Part shown: in pieces, positions 49,817 through 59,156 of the stretch
Layout: every line of letters starts with the position of its first letter
Position numbering within the stretch: the stretch's first letter is position 1
DNA from: Fen-330 sp050008465
Lineage (GTDB): Bacteria > Acidobacteriota > Terriglobia > Bryobacterales > Bryobacteraceae
DNA: 64,000 nucleotides
Direction of reading: 5' to 3'
NCBI GenBank assembly: GCA_050008465.1
Contig: JBEKMO010000009.1
Coordinates: forward strand, 55,075-119,074
Made by a program: the position numbers and the translations under genes
Notes under the pieces: generated by a model
Seen by the model: the letters and a program-made list of their open reading frames with translations, nothing else
Told to the model about the DNA's origin: nothing
The model's database searches: none

Positions 49817-52302
49817 AAGGCAAGATCACGTACTGAGAGCTCCACCGGCGGCAGTTGGCGAAGGCGCTCCACGAGCGCCTGGAAGCGGGCCTCGCGGCGG
49901 AGTGGCTCCAGTTCGGGGTCCGTGTCCAGCCAGCGCCAGTCGCGCCAGCCAGAGTCGGCGGCCTGCTCCAGGGAGCAAAGCGCGGCGGCAGCATTGCCGT
50001 TGCGGATTTGCGCGATCGCCACCGCGTGGCAAATGTCGCTGGCGAGTGTGCCGGGTGACGCCGTGCCGGTCAAGGGCCTCACCTCTTCAAAAAGCGCCTC
50101 TGCCTGGGCAAGCAGGGCGGCGGCGCGCGTGGTGTCGCCGAGCGCGGCATAGGCGGACGACATGCCGGCGGTGGCGCGCACCTGGATGCGTCCGCCGCCG
50201 AGCATGCGGGGATATTCCTTCAGCGTGTTGGACGCGCGGCGAAAGTCGGCCAGGGCCTGCTCGAAATTCCCCGCCCGCAGGTGGGCGTCGCCCATCCCGC
50301 AGGCGTTGAGCGCCAGGGAGTGCTCGCGGTAGCTGTGATCGCGGGGCGTCCAATATTCGATGCCGCGCCGATGCCACTCCAGCGCGCAGCTCCAGTTCCC
50401 CCTCCGCAGCCAGCAGCCGCCGACCGCGAACTCGGCGTGCGGCACGACGTAGGGCACCGTGCCCACGCCTAACATGTCCAAAAGGTGCTGAGCGCACCTC
50501 TCCGCACCGTCATAATCGCCCGCCTGGAGCACCGCGAAGGCCAGCGCCACCCAGCCCGCACCGTGGGTGGGATCCAGGCGCACGGTTGCGGCGAGCTGCT
50601 CTGCCGCGCGCTGGCAGTGGCCGGGATCGTTCTCGATTCCGAACAAATACGCCGCGCCCAGGAAGTAGTGCGCTTGCGCATGGTCCGGCTGCCAGGCCAC
50701 CGTCCGCAGACCGGCTTCGATGGCCCGATCAATGCGGTTCTGGCGGAGATAGACGTAGGACAGATAGGAATGCGGCTCGGCCAGCTCCGGGTCGAGTTCC
50801 AGGGCCCGTTCCAAATACCCCGCGGCGCGCACCAGGTCGTCCTGGTCGGTGAGGTGAATGAATCGCATCGCATAGACCGCGCCCAGGGCGGAGTAGGGCG
50901 CCACATACGTGGGGTCCAGCTCGATAGCTCGCTCGAAATGGCGCCGCGCTTGCTCGAGCGCCTCCTTGGCGGCGGTGAAGAACTGGCGGCGGCCCTGAGA
51001 GTAGTGCTCGTAGGCTTCCAGCTTGAGCGTCTCGGGCGCGGCGATGCGCTCCTGCGCTCGGGAGTCGATCTCGAGGCGCAGCGCGGCACACAGGTCGGCC
51101 ACCACGCGGTCCTGCAACTCGAAGATTTCTTCCCAGCTTCCGTCCACCTTGCCGGTGGCGAGCGCCTGGCCGCTGGGGACATCGAGCAGCCGGGGAGTGA
51201 TTCGCACCCGGTTGCCGGCGCGCTGAAAGCTGCCGGTGACCACCCACCGCGCCCGGAGCGCTTCGCCCAGGGCGGCGGCGTCGCGGCCGCCGGTCTGCTG
51301 CGCCGCGGCACGGTGGACACGCTCCGGGCTGACGATCTGGAGGAGCTTCAGTTTCGTGAGGTCGGCGGTGAGGGTCTCGGCGATGCCGGTGCCCAGCCAG
51401 TCCATCGAGGGATCGTGAGAAAGGTTCTCGAATTCGAGCACCGCCAGCGCGGCCGAGGCGGCCTGGACGGGCTGCTGCGCCTCGGCGGAACCCATGGCCG
51501 ACAGCGCAGCGCGAAGCTCGGCGGCGGTGCGGAAGCGGTCCTCCGGCCGCACCGCCATCGCCTGACTGACGATGGCGGCCAGCGCCGGCGAAACCGCCGG
51601 GTTCCGCTGCCGCAGCGGCGGCGCGTCGCCGCGCAGCACCGCCAGGAAGAAAGCCGGGCCCTCAATGCCGGCAAAGGGCGGCACGCCGCAGGCCATCTCG
51701 TACAGCACCACCCCCAGGCTGTAGAGGTCGGAGCGCACGTCGGCCGGCCGCCCGGTGAGGACTTCCGGCGCGGCATAGTGCAGCGTCCCGACGAAGGTCC
51801 CGGGCGCGGTGACGGCGCTCTCGGTTTCGGCGTCCATGGCGAACGCCTTGGCGAGCCCGAAGTCCACCAGCTTGATAGTCCCCTGGGAGTTGACCAGGAT
51901 GTTGCCGGGCTTGACGTCGCGATGCACGATGCCGCGGGAGTGCGCGTGCTCGAGCCCGGCGGCCGCCTGGAGCGCGTAGTCGACCAACCGGCCCTGAGCG
52001 AGCGGCCCCATTTTCAGCTCGTGGCTGAGCGCGTGGCCGTCCACGTATTCCATGGCGAGGTAGGGCGTCCCTTCGTGCTCGGCGACCTCGTAGACCACCG
52101 CGATGTTGGGATGGTTCAGCGCGGCAATGGCGCGGGCCTCGCGGCGAAAGCGGGCGCGGGCCGCCTCATCGCGCAGCGCCTGCACGGAAAGCACCTTGAG
52201 CGCCACGCGCCGGCGGAGCACCGTGTCGGTGGCCAGCCACACCTCACCGCTGCCGCCCGCGCCGAGGCGCTCGATGACCCGATAATGAGAAATCGTTTCG
52301 AT
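49780..52302 (-). CDS. Ser/Thr protein kinase with C-terminal TPR region
   Basis: About 840 residues. The Gly-loop ERLGAGGSGEVWLA, ALKVL (Lys), HRDVKPGNILV and the DFG in KLVDFGLAKAF show a PASTA-less Hanks-type kinase (about 10-270). This is followed by an adenylate-cyclase-associated/FlgO-like region (LAVLEFENLSHDPSMDWLGT) and TPR-like repeats (about 430-800). No membrane helix is evident. The obvious start (GTG 52242) would remove the glycine loop. The frame is open to 52323, but holds no ATG, GTG or TTG upstream; homologues would start near ETISHYRVIE, where the codon is ATC (52302). The start is therefore unresolved. Confidence 0.82.
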   Translation of the reverse strand: METISHYRVIERLGAGGSGEVWLATDTVLRRRVALKVLSVQALRDEAARARFRREARAIAALNHPNIAVVYEVAEHEGTPYLAMEYVDGHALSHELKMGPLAQGRLVDYALQAAAGLEHAHSRGIVHRDVKPGNILVNSQGTIKLVDFGLAKAFAMDAETESAVTAPGTFVGTLHYAAPEVLTGRPADVRSDLYSLGVVLYEMACGVPPFAGIEGPAFFLAVLRGDAPPLRQRNPAVSPALAAIVSQAMAVRPEDRFRTAAELRAALSAMGSAEAQQPVQAASAALAVLEFENLSHDPSMDWLGTGIAETLTADLTKLKLLQIVSPERVHRAAAQQTGGRDAAALGEALRARWVVTGSFQRAGNRVRITPRLLDVPSGQALATGKVDGSWEEIFELQDRVVADLCAALRLEIDSRAQERIAAPETLKLEAYEHYSQGRRQFFTAAKEALEQARRHFERAIELDPTYVAPYSALGAVYAMRFIHLTDQDDLVRAAGYLERALELDPELAEPHSYLSYVYLRQNRIDRAIEAGLRTVAWQPDHAQAHYFLGAAYLFGIENDPGHCQRAAEQLAATVRLDPTHGAGWVALAFAVLQAGDYDGAERCAQHLLDMLGVGTVPYVVPHAEFAVGGCWLRRGNWSCALEWHRRGIEYWTPRDHSYREHSLALNACGMGDAHLRAGNFEQALADFRRASNTLKEYPRMLGGGRIQVRATAGMSSAYAALGDTTRAAALLAQAEALFEEVRPLTGTASPGTLASDICHAVAIAQIRNGNAAAALCSLEQAADSGWRDWRWLDTDPELEPLRREARFQALVERLRQLPPVELSVRDLALCESWPSSLACC

Positions 52303-52309
52303 GTGAGCG

Positions 52310-52315
52310 ATTATA
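52310..52315 (-). promoter_or_regulatory. Consensus -10 element (TATAAT) at the kinase 5' end
   Basis: TATAAT on the minus strand. The expected transcription start, 6-8 bases on, falls at about the point where the kinase homology begins, so a leaderless transcript is possible. No clear -35 is present. Confidence 0.45.
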
Positions 52316-52604
52316 CGCCGGCTTTAAGAAAACAGCCGAGTTTTCTTCCGAATAGTGAGAGCCATCGCCTCCATCCGTAAAGCTGTGTCCGCAGGCGCCG
52401 GAAGCCTGTAGATCGAAGTCGGTCAACTCCAGGATTGTTCGCCCACTCGGAGACCACCGCGGGACGGCCGGCCCTGACGTCGGGGGCCACGGCGAGCCTG
52501 GCGTTCAGCCACATCAGGTCGTCGCGCGGCGCGCTACAGGGACGAGCAGGCCCAAGGGCGTAGCCAGAGCGCGATCGGGATACAATTGCGGAGGGACCAC
52601 CACA

Positions 52605-54074
52605 ATGACGCTGCGCGCAACAGCCGTTTTGGCCGCCGTTCTGCTGCTGGCAGCGGCGGCGGAGCCGATCCGGCTCCATCCGAACAACCCGCACTACTTC
52701 CTGTTTCGCGGAAGGGCGGTCGCGCTGGTCACCAGTGCCGAGCATTATGGGGCGGTGCTGAACAGCGGTTTCGACTACCAGCGGTATCTGGCGGCGCTCG
52801 CGGCGGACGGCATGAACTACACGCGCCTGTTCGGCGGGAGCTACGTGGAAGTGCCGTCCAAGTCTTTCGGGATTCGGCGCAACACCCTGGCGCCCGATCC
52901 CGGACGGTTCATCGCGCCCTGGGCGCGGAGCGAGACGCCTGGATACGCAGGCGGGGGAAACAAATTCGACCTGGACCGATGGAACCCGGAGTTTGTGGCG
53001 CGGTTCCGCGATTTTCTCGCTGAAGCGGCGAAGCGGGGCATCGTGGTAGAGGTGACGCTGTTCTCCTCGCACTATCAGGAGATGCAGTGGAACGTAAGCC
53101 CTCTGAACCCGGCTGACAACGTCAACGCCACGGACCCGATTGAGTGGCGTAAACTCCACACACTGGAGAACGGCAACATTCTGGCGCATCAGGAACGGTA
53201 CGCGCGGAAACTGGTGCGGGAGGCAAACCCGTTCGACAATGTGATCTTCGAAATCCAGAACGAGCCGTGGTCCGACCGTCTGGCGCTCGCGGATGTCGTG
53301 AACCCTTATTTGCAGCCGCCCACGCGCGACCAGTTTCCGAACTCGATCGATTTGGCCGACGAGCTTTCGATGGCCTGGCAGGCGCGGGTGGCCGGATGGA
53401 TCGCGAGCGAGGAGGCCTCGCATCCGAACAAGCATCTGATCGCACAGAATTACTGCAATTCCGGGTTCCCCGTGCGCGAGCTCGCACCCGGCGTCGGCGT
53501 CGTGAACTTTCATTACGCTTACCCGGCGGCGGTCCTCGCCAACTACGGCCTGGGAAAGGCCCTGTCATACGATGAGACGGGCTTTCTTGGGAGGGACGAC
53601 GATACGTACCGGCGGCAGGCCTGGAAATTCATGCCATTGGGCGGCAGCGCGTTCAACAACCTGGACTACTCGTTCACGGTGGGGCACGAGGATGGCGGCG
53701 ACGTGGAGCCGAACGGTCCCGGCGGCGGGAGTTCAGCGCTGCGCCGGCAGCTTCGCGTCTTGAGCCGGTTCCTGTATTCGATGTCTTTGGCGGATCTGGC
53801 ACCGGACACACGGACCGTGAAGCACGCAGTTGGGGCTTACGCCCGGGTCCTGTCGGCTCCCGGGCGGGAGTACGGGATGTATTTCGATGGGAGCGGGCCG
53901 ATCGCGGTGACGCTGGAACTGCCCGCGGGCGAGTATTCCGGCGAGTGGGTCAACACCAAGACGGGTGAAGTCGAGAGGCTTGGAAGCTTCCGGCACGCCG
54001 GTGGGCAAAGAGTCCTGCAAACGCCGGAATTCCGAAACGGCATCGCCCTGCGGATTGCGCGGACCGCCCCGTGA
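52605..54074 (+). CDS. Secreted glycoside hydrolase, GH5-like (clan A)
   Basis: A 489-residue protein with a signal peptide (TLRATAVLAAVLLLAAAAEP). The (beta/alpha)8 fold has HPNNPHYFLFRGRAVALVT, DYQRYLAALAADGMNYTRLF, the acid/base Glu in FEIQNEPWSDR and a nucleophile Glu in LSYDETGFLGRDD, and a beta-domain at the end (ITVTLELP-like AVTLELPAGEYSGEWVNTKT). It presumably attacks plant or microbial polysaccharide outside the cell. The substrate cannot be told. The 280 bases upstream hold no clear gene, apart from a stretch on the minus strand (52430-52560) that may be an old coding remnant. Confidence 0.8.
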   Translation: MTLRATAVLAAVLLLAAAAEPIRLHPNNPHYFLFRGRAVALVTSAEHYGAVLNSGFDYQRYLAALAADGMNYTRLFGGSYVEVPSKSFGIRRNTLAPDPGRFIAPWARSETPGYAGGGNKFDLDRWNPEFVARFRDFLAEAAKRGIVVEVTLFSSHYQEMQWNVSPLNPADNVNATDPIEWRKLHTLENGNILAHQERYARKLVREANPFDNVIFEIQNEPWSDRLALADVVNPYLQPPTRDQFPNSIDLADELSMAWQARVAGWIASEEASHPNKHLIAQNYCNSGFPVRELAPGVGVVNFHYAYPAAVLANYGLGKALSYDETGFLGRDDDTYRRQAWKFMPLGGSAFNNLDYSFTVGHEDGGDVEPNGPGGGSSALRRQLRVLSRFLYSMSLADLAPDTRTVKHAVGAYARVLSAPGREYGMYFDGSGPIAVTLELPAGEYSGEWVNTKTGEVERLGSFRHAGGQRVLQTPEFRNGIALRIARTAP

Positions 54075-54101
54075 GGCCACGCTGACGGGAGCGCGTGAGC
54101 A

Positions 54102-54872
54102 TCAGCTCTTCGAGCGGCGCGCCAGGTAGAAGGTGCGGTAGCCAGGGCGGATCGACGGGTCGGTCTTCATGAAGGGCGTGGCGTCCCACGCCCGGACCTG
54201 GTCGAAGCCGGCTTCGCGCAGTGTGCGGCGGATCTCGGCTGGACTCCAGCAGACCTGCTCGACGCGCTCACGATGGCGGCGCCAGCGGCGTCCCTCCCGA
54301 ATGAACCACTCGACATCGGTCCAGCCCTTCTCGCGCCGGCGGTCACAACCCCCATGCATCACAAGTGCAACCCCAGGTTTCTCGATCCACCAGGTGCCCG
54401 GCCAAACCTTTTCAAACGCGAGGCGGTTGTTGACATCGAAGTAGAAATAGCCGCCGGGCCGCAGGGCGCGTGCGACCGCACGAGCCACCCGCGCCAAGTC
54501 CGCCTTTCGGGGGATGTGATTCAGCGCGTCGAATTCGCACAACACCAGGTCGACGGGCTCAGGCAGCCGAAAACTTCGCATGTCGGCGCGGAGGACCCCG
54601 AGCGGCAGGCGGGCACGGCGAGCCTTCTCGCGGGCGATCCGGCACATCGCCGGCGAGAGATCGACGGCGAACGTCTTGATCCCCTTGGCCGCGAGCAGCA
54701 GAGCGGTCGTGCCCGTGCCACAGGCCAGGTCGCAAGCGGATTCCAGGCGCGGCAGAATCTTGCCGAGCACGCGCTGGCGGGCCGCCTCAAACCAAGGCAG
54801 ATGAAACGTGAAGAGCTTGTCGTAATACTCCGCCAGCCACCGATAGGGCCGATTGGCACCCATTCTGCGCAT
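54102..54872 (-). CDS. Class I SAM-dependent methyltransferase
   Basis: A 256-residue Rossmann methyltransferase. It contains WLAEYYDKLFTFHLPWFEAA, motif I DLACGTGTTALLLAAKGIKT, LRADMRSFRLPEPVDLVLCE (motif III/IV) and FDALNHIPRKADLARVARAV. The C-terminal part (GGCDRRREKGWTDVEWFIRE) is typical of small-molecule O/N-methyltransferases. The acceptor is unknown. It may start at 54872 or at the ATG 54863. Confidence 0.85.
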   Translation of the reverse strand: MRRMGANRPYRWLAEYYDKLFTFHLPWFEAARQRVLGKILPRLESACDLACGTGTTALLLAAKGIKTFAVDLSPAMCRIAREKARRARLPLGVLRADMRSFRLPEPVDLVLCEFDALNHIPRKADLARVARAVARALRPGGYFYFDVNNRLAFEKVWPGTWWIEKPGVALVMHGGCDRRREKGWTDVEWFIREGRRWRRHRERVEQVCWSPAEIRRTLREAGFDQVRAWDATPFMKTDPSIRPGYRTFYLARRSKS

Positions 54873-54928
54873 GCTCCTACCACCTTTCCCTGCATTGTAG
54901 TGCTAATATCCTACCGGCGAGGCATTAC

Positions 54929-56806
54929 TCACATCCGGTGAAAGCCCTTGAGGATGTCGCGCAGCGAGTAGCGCAGGGCGATGGGGCGGCCGTGCGGGCA
55001 GCTCATGGGGCAGTCGGTGGCGGCCAGCGTTTGCAGCAGCCATTCCATCTTGCCCTGGTCCAGGCGCATGTTGACCTTGATCGCCGCGCGGCAGGCGATC
55101 GAGGCGGCGATACCGCGGCGCAGGTCGTCGAGCGAGACCCGGCGCAGCTCGCGCTCGGCGATCTCCAGGATCTCGAAGATCACCCTCTCGATGTCGGGGG
55201 CGGCGATGCCCGCCGGGGCGGCCTTCACCGCGATGGTGCGCTGTCCGAATGGCTCGGTCTCGAACCCGATGGCCTCCAGTTCCTCGGCGATGCGGTCGTA
55301 GTCGGCCTGCTGCGCGGGCGTGAGCTGGAGCACCAGCGGCATGAGCAGCCGCTGCGTCTCGACGCGACCGGCCGCGCGCTGCTTCAGGATCTTCTCGAAC
55401 AGGATGCGTTCGTGCGCCACGTGCTGGTCAATGATCCAGATGCCGTCACGCCCGGCCGCCACGATAAAGCTCTCGTGGATTTGCCCCAGCGGGCGCAGGT
55501 CGGCGAGCGCGGTCAGGCTCTGGGAAAGGTCGGGGACCAGCTCCGGGGGAAACCCGCCGTGCGTCTCCGGAATGGGGGCCTTGAGCGGCGGCGCCTCTTC
55601 GTCCGCAACCGGCGGCTCGCTGAAGTCGAACCGGGCCGCGGGGGGCTGCGGGCCGCGCAGCGTGAACTCGGGCAACGCCTCCGTGGCAGGCCGCGCCACT
55701 GACGGCTGCCAGCTCTGGTCCTCCACGCGCTGGCTGAATTCCGAGTAGGGCATCCCGGCGGCGGGCTGCGCGTGCGCCGGCAGCGGGACGACCGAGACGG
55801 GTTTCGACTCGATCAGGGCCTGGCGCACAGCGTCGCGCACGAAATCGTGCACCAAGGACTGCTCCCGGAACCGCACCTCGGTCTTCGCGGGGTGAACATT
55901 CACGTCCACCTCACCCGCGTCGCATTCCAGGAACAGCAAGGCGAACGGGTAGCTCCCCGGAGGGATCAGGTTGTGATACGCCGTGGTGATGGCGTGCAGC
56001 AGCAGCCGGTCGCGAATCAGCCGCCGGTTGACGAACAGGAAGACCGAGTTGCGGTTCGCCTTCTGCACCTGCGGGCGGGAAACGAAGCCCCGCAGCGCGT
56101 ATGCCGACTCGCTGGTCTCGTGCCTCCGCACGCCCAGGTCCACCAGTTCGTCGAGTGTTTGGCTGCCGAACACCTGGTAGACGCGGTCGCGCAGCTTCTC
56201 GACCGGCGTTACGCTGAGCAGCTCCTTGCCGTCGCTCGCCAGCAGGAAGGTCTTGTCGGGGCTGGCCAGGCTGTAGTGCGTCACCAGCGAGGCGATATGC
56301 GCCAGCTCGGTCTGGTCCGAACGCAGGAACTTCTTGCGCGCCGGAACGTTGTAGAACAGGTCGCGCACGGTGACCTGCGTGCCGGGCGCCAGCGCCGCCT
56401 CCTCCGAGCGCAGCATCCTGCCGCCCGCGACTTCGACCCGCGCTCCGGTGGCTTCTTCCGCCGCGCGCGTCTCCAGGACCAGCCGGCTCACCGAGCCGAT
56501 CGAGGGCAGCGCTTCGCCGCGGAAGCCCAGGGTCGAGATGCTCAGCAGGTCCTTGGCGCTGGAGAGCTTGCTGGTGGCATGCCGCTCGAAGGCCAGCATG
56601 GCGTCGTCGCGCAGCATCCCGCAGCCGTCGTCCGTGACGCGGATCAGCCGGCGGCCTCCGCTTTCAACCTCGATCCGCAGGTGCGACGCCCCAGCGTCGA
56701 GCGAGTTCTCGAGCAGTTCCTTAACGACCGAGGCGGGCCGCTCTACCACCTCCCCGGCGGCGATCTTGTTGGCGACGTCGTCGGAGAGGATGCGAATGCG
56801 CCCCAT
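54929..56806 (-). CDS. mutL: DNA mismatch repair protein MutL
   Basis: A 625-residue mismatch-repair ATPase that couples MutS to downstream excision. The GHKL N-terminal domain has NKIAAGEVVERPASVVKELL, DDGCGM, STLGFRGEALPSIGSVSRL and GTQVTVRDLFYNVPARKKFL; the C-terminal domain carries DQHVAHERILFE, which matches the DQHAxxExxxxE endonuclease motif, so MutL may nick DNA itself. The size is normal. Confidence 0.96.
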   Translation of the reverse strand: MGRIRILSDDVANKIAAGEVVERPASVVKELLENSLDAGASHLRIEVESGGRRLIRVTDDGCGMLRDDAMLAFERHATSKLSSAKDLLSISTLGFRGEALPSIGSVSRLVLETRAAEEATGARVEVAGGRMLRSEEAALAPGTQVTVRDLFYNVPARKKFLRSDQTELAHIASLVTHYSLASPDKTFLLASDGKELLSVTPVEKLRDRVYQVFGSQTLDELVDLGVRRHETSESAYALRGFVSRPQVQKANRNSVFLFVNRRLIRDRLLLHAITTAYHNLIPPGSYPFALLFLECDAGEVDVNVHPAKTEVRFREQSLVHDFVRDAVRQALIESKPVSVVPLPAHAQPAAGMPYSEFSQRVEDQSWQPSVARPATEALPEFTLRGPQPPAARFDFSEPPVADEEAPPLKAPIPETHGGFPPELVPDLSQSLTALADLRPLGQIHESFIVAAGRDGIWIIDQHVAHERILFEKILKQRAAGRVETQRLLMPLVLQLTPAQQADYDRIAEELEAIGFETEPFGQRTIAVKAAPAGIAAPDIERVIFEILEIAERELRRVSLDDLRRGIAASIACRAAIKVNMRLDQGKMEWLLQTLAATDCPMSCPHGRPIALRYSLRDILKGFHRM

Positions 56807-56815
56807 GCAGTGATT

Positions 56816-57010
56816 CTACTTGATCGCCACCCTCCGCTCATCCAGCAGCTCGGATTCGGCGCTGGCCAGGTCGGCCTGCGCCTGGAGCACAAAGTACATG
56901 ATGTTGGTGCCCAGGCCCTGGTTCTTCTGCTCCGCGTCCGGCTGCTTCTTGGCGAAGTCCCCCGCCACCCAAGAGGTCTGCCCCTTCTGTAAAGCACACG
57001 GTGCTTCAGA
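56816..57010 (-). pseudogene. Possible TolC-like C-terminal fragment
   Basis: Open frame reading SWVAGDFAKKQPDAEQKNQG, then LGTNIMYFVLQAQADLASAE and SELLDERRVAIK before a stop. The LQAQxDLAxAE pattern resembles the last helix of outer-membrane TolC-type efflux proteins. No start or full domain is present. It could equally be an unrelated helix. It lies between mutL and gabD. Confidence 0.35.
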
Positions 57011-57053
57011 ATACAGCAGTAATAGTCTCGGGGACAGGCGGCGTCATCGTAAC

Positions 57054-58430
57054 TCAAGCTGAGATCCAGACGGTCTTGATGTTCACAAACTCACGGATGC
57101 CGTGGGCGCCCAGTTCCCGACCGTAGCCGGAGCGCTTGACGCCCCCGAAGGGCAGGCGCGGGTCCGAGACCACCATGCCGTTGACAAATACCATTCCGGA
57201 TTCGATTTCGTCGATGAACCGCTCGCGCTCCACGGGATCGCTGGTCCACACGCTGGCGCCCAGGCCGAAGGGGGTGGCGTTGGCCAGCCGGATGGCATCC
57301 CCGGCATCGCGCACGCGGAACAGCGCCGCGACGGGACCGAACAGTTCTTCCGAGTAGGCCGGCGCGGATTCGGGGATATCCACCAGGACCGTGGGTGCGT
57401 AGTAGTTCCCGGGGCGGCGAAGGCGCGTGCCGCCGAGGAGCACGCGGGCGCCAGCCGCCACCGACCGGCGCACCTGGTCCTCGAGCGTTTCCAACATCTG
57501 GGCGGTAGCGAGCGGCCCGAGTTCGGTGGCCTCCTCCATCGGATCGCCGATTCGAACGCGTTCCATGGCCTCGACAAAGCGGCGTTCGAACTCCTCGGCG
57601 ATCGGTTCGGCCACCAGGAAGCGCTTGGCGGCGATGCAGGATTGCCCGTTGTTGACCAGGCGCGCCTGGACGGCCGTCGCCACCGCGGTGTCCAGGCCGG
57701 CGCTCGGCATCACGATGAACGGATCGCTGCCGCCCAACTCCAGGACCGTCTTCTTGATCCGCCTGCCCGCGGCTGCCGCCACCTGGCTGCCGGCGGTGTC
57801 GCTGCCGGTCAGCGTCACCGCCGCGACCCGCGGGTCGTCCAGAACCCGCCCCACCTGCGCCGAACCGATCAGCAGCGTTTGGAACGCGCCTTCCGGGAAG
57901 CCCGCATCCCGAAAGATCTCTTCGATGGCGAGCGCACACTGCGGCACGATCGAGGCGTGCTTCAGCAGCCCCACGTTCCCGGCCATGAGGGCGGGGGCGG
58001 CGAAACGGAAGACCTGCCAGAACGGGAAGTTCCAGGGCATAATGGCGAGCACCGGGCCGATCGGCTGGTAACGGATGTAGCTGAGGCCGGCGCCGGTTTC
58101 GACCCGCTCGTCGGCGAGCAGGCGCTCGGCGTTCTCCGCGTAGTAGCGACAAGCCCACGCACATTTAGCCGCTTCCTGGCGGGCCGCGTTCAGCGGCTTG
58201 CCCATCTCCGAGGTCATCAGCCGCCCAAACTGGTCCTTCCCGGTCTCCAAAATCCGGGCCGCGCGGAGCATCCGCCGGGCGCGCTCGGCGAACGGTGTGT
58301 GCCGGTACTGGCGGAATGCGCTCGCCGCCTGTTGGAGCTTGAGCTCGATTCCCGCTTCGTCCAGCGGCTCGAAGCTCCGAAGCGTCTGGCCGCTAGCGGG
58401 ATTGACGCTGGTGATCGGCATCAGTTCCAT
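57054..58430 (-). CDS. gabD: NAD(P)-dependent succinate-semialdehyde dehydrogenase
   Basis: A 458-residue aldehyde dehydrogenase oxidising succinate semialdehyde to succinate. It shows MPWNFPFWQVFRFAAPALMA, VTLTGSDTAGSQVAAAAGRR, the catalytic Glu in VLELGGSDPFIVMP and the catalytic Cys in NNGQSCIAAKRFLV, then ELFGPVAALFRVRDAGDAIR and PFGGVKRSGYGRELGAHGI at the end. The length and the SSADH-type Q-S-C and PFGG motifs fit GabD/Sad. No gabT is nearby. Confidence 0.88.
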   Translation of the reverse strand: MELMPITSVNPASGQTLRSFEPLDEAGIELKLQQAASAFRQYRHTPFAERARRMLRAARILETGKDQFGRLMTSEMGKPLNAARQEAAKCAWACRYYAENAERLLADERVETGAGLSYIRYQPIGPVLAIMPWNFPFWQVFRFAAPALMAGNVGLLKHASIVPQCALAIEEIFRDAGFPEGAFQTLLIGSAQVGRVLDDPRVAAVTLTGSDTAGSQVAAAAGRRIKKTVLELGGSDPFIVMPSAGLDTAVATAVQARLVNNGQSCIAAKRFLVAEPIAEEFERRFVEAMERVRIGDPMEEATELGPLATAQMLETLEDQVRRSVAAGARVLLGGTRLRRPGNYYAPTVLVDIPESAPAYSEELFGPVAALFRVRDAGDAIRLANATPFGLGASVWTSDPVERERFIDEIESGMVFVNGMVVSDPRLPFGGVKRSGYGRELGAHGIREFVNIKTVWISA

Positions 58431-58557
58431 TCTTGCAGGAACCGGGCTGGCTTGACGTCCCGCTCGCGCGGGAAAAACCGAGAGTGATTGTAGGCGTTTC
58501 TAAGGTGCTTCTCTGGGATATGGTAGCAGTCCTATTGCTAGGTCTCGGCGCTCGCCT

Positions 58558-59040
58558 GTGTTAGACTCGCCCACAAAGGGACAACTTTTCGTGCTTGCCG
58601 ACGAAGCTGACCGCCGCGATGCGACTCCCTTCAAGCAGTCCGGCCTCACTGTCTTGTCGGTGAGCGGCCTGGAAGAGGATCATGTCGCCCTGGGGCATAT
58701 CTTCAGCCGCTCCAACTGGCGCCTTCGCTCCGCCCGGAACCTCGGCGAAGCGTGCGAGGCCCTGCGCACGGAGACGATCTCAGTAACGATTTGCGAGCGG
58801 GATCTCCCTGACGGGACCTGGAAGAACCTGCTCGCGGAGCTCGCGCTCTGCGACCCCCCGCCGGTACTGGTGGTGAGTTCCCGCGTCGCGGACGATTACC
58901 TGTGGGCGGAAGTGCTGAACCTTGGCGGCTGCGACGTGCTGGCCAAGCCCTTTGATTCCAAGGAAGTCGTCTGGGCGGTCAGCATGGCCTGGAACGATTG
59001 GAAGAACCGCTCCCGGCAGTCGCTGGGCGCGCTGGTTTGA
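58558..59040 (+). CDS. Stand-alone receiver-domain protein, degenerate
   Basis: A 160-residue protein with a GTG start. The second part (about 42-150) is a CheY-like fold: AEACEALRTETISV-like region, ICERDLPDGTWKNLLAELA (Asp in place of the usual phospho-site context), PPVLVVSSRVADDYLWAEVL and GGCDVLAKPFDSKEVVWAV (the conserved Lys). The first 40 residues have no known domain. With a receiver but no effector it is probably an adaptor. The sensor is unknown. Confidence 0.7.
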   Translation: MLDSPTKGQLFVLADEADRRDATPFKQSGLTVLSVSGLEEDHVALGHIFSRSNWRLRSARNLGEACEALRTETISVTICERDLPDGTWKNLLAELALCDPPPVLVVSSRVADDYLWAEVLNLGGCDVLAKPFDSKEVVWAVSMAWNDWKNRSRQSLGALV

Positions 59041-59067
59041 CCGCCTGCCCGTTTTCCTGGGCCACGT

Positions 59068-59096
59068 TTGACCAGGCCAGCGTGCTCCCCTATACT
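59068..59096 (+). promoter_or_regulatory. Sigma-70-type promoter for secG/tRNA-Leu
   Basis: TTGACC at 59068-59073 and TATACT at 59091-59096 with an exact 17-base spacer, 60 bases before the secG ATG. Confidence 0.75.
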
Positions 59097-59156
59097 AAAT
59101 AATGAGTTGCGGGCGTTGGAAAGTGGTTGTGTGTCCGCGGTTCCGAGCCGACTAGC

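Noticed and set aside
52430..52560. Possible coding remnant on the minus strand upstream of the GH5-like gene
   Set aside because: The translation (for example DDLMWLNARLAVAPDVRAG) looks protein-like, but I could not match it to a family and it has no start or stop pattern.
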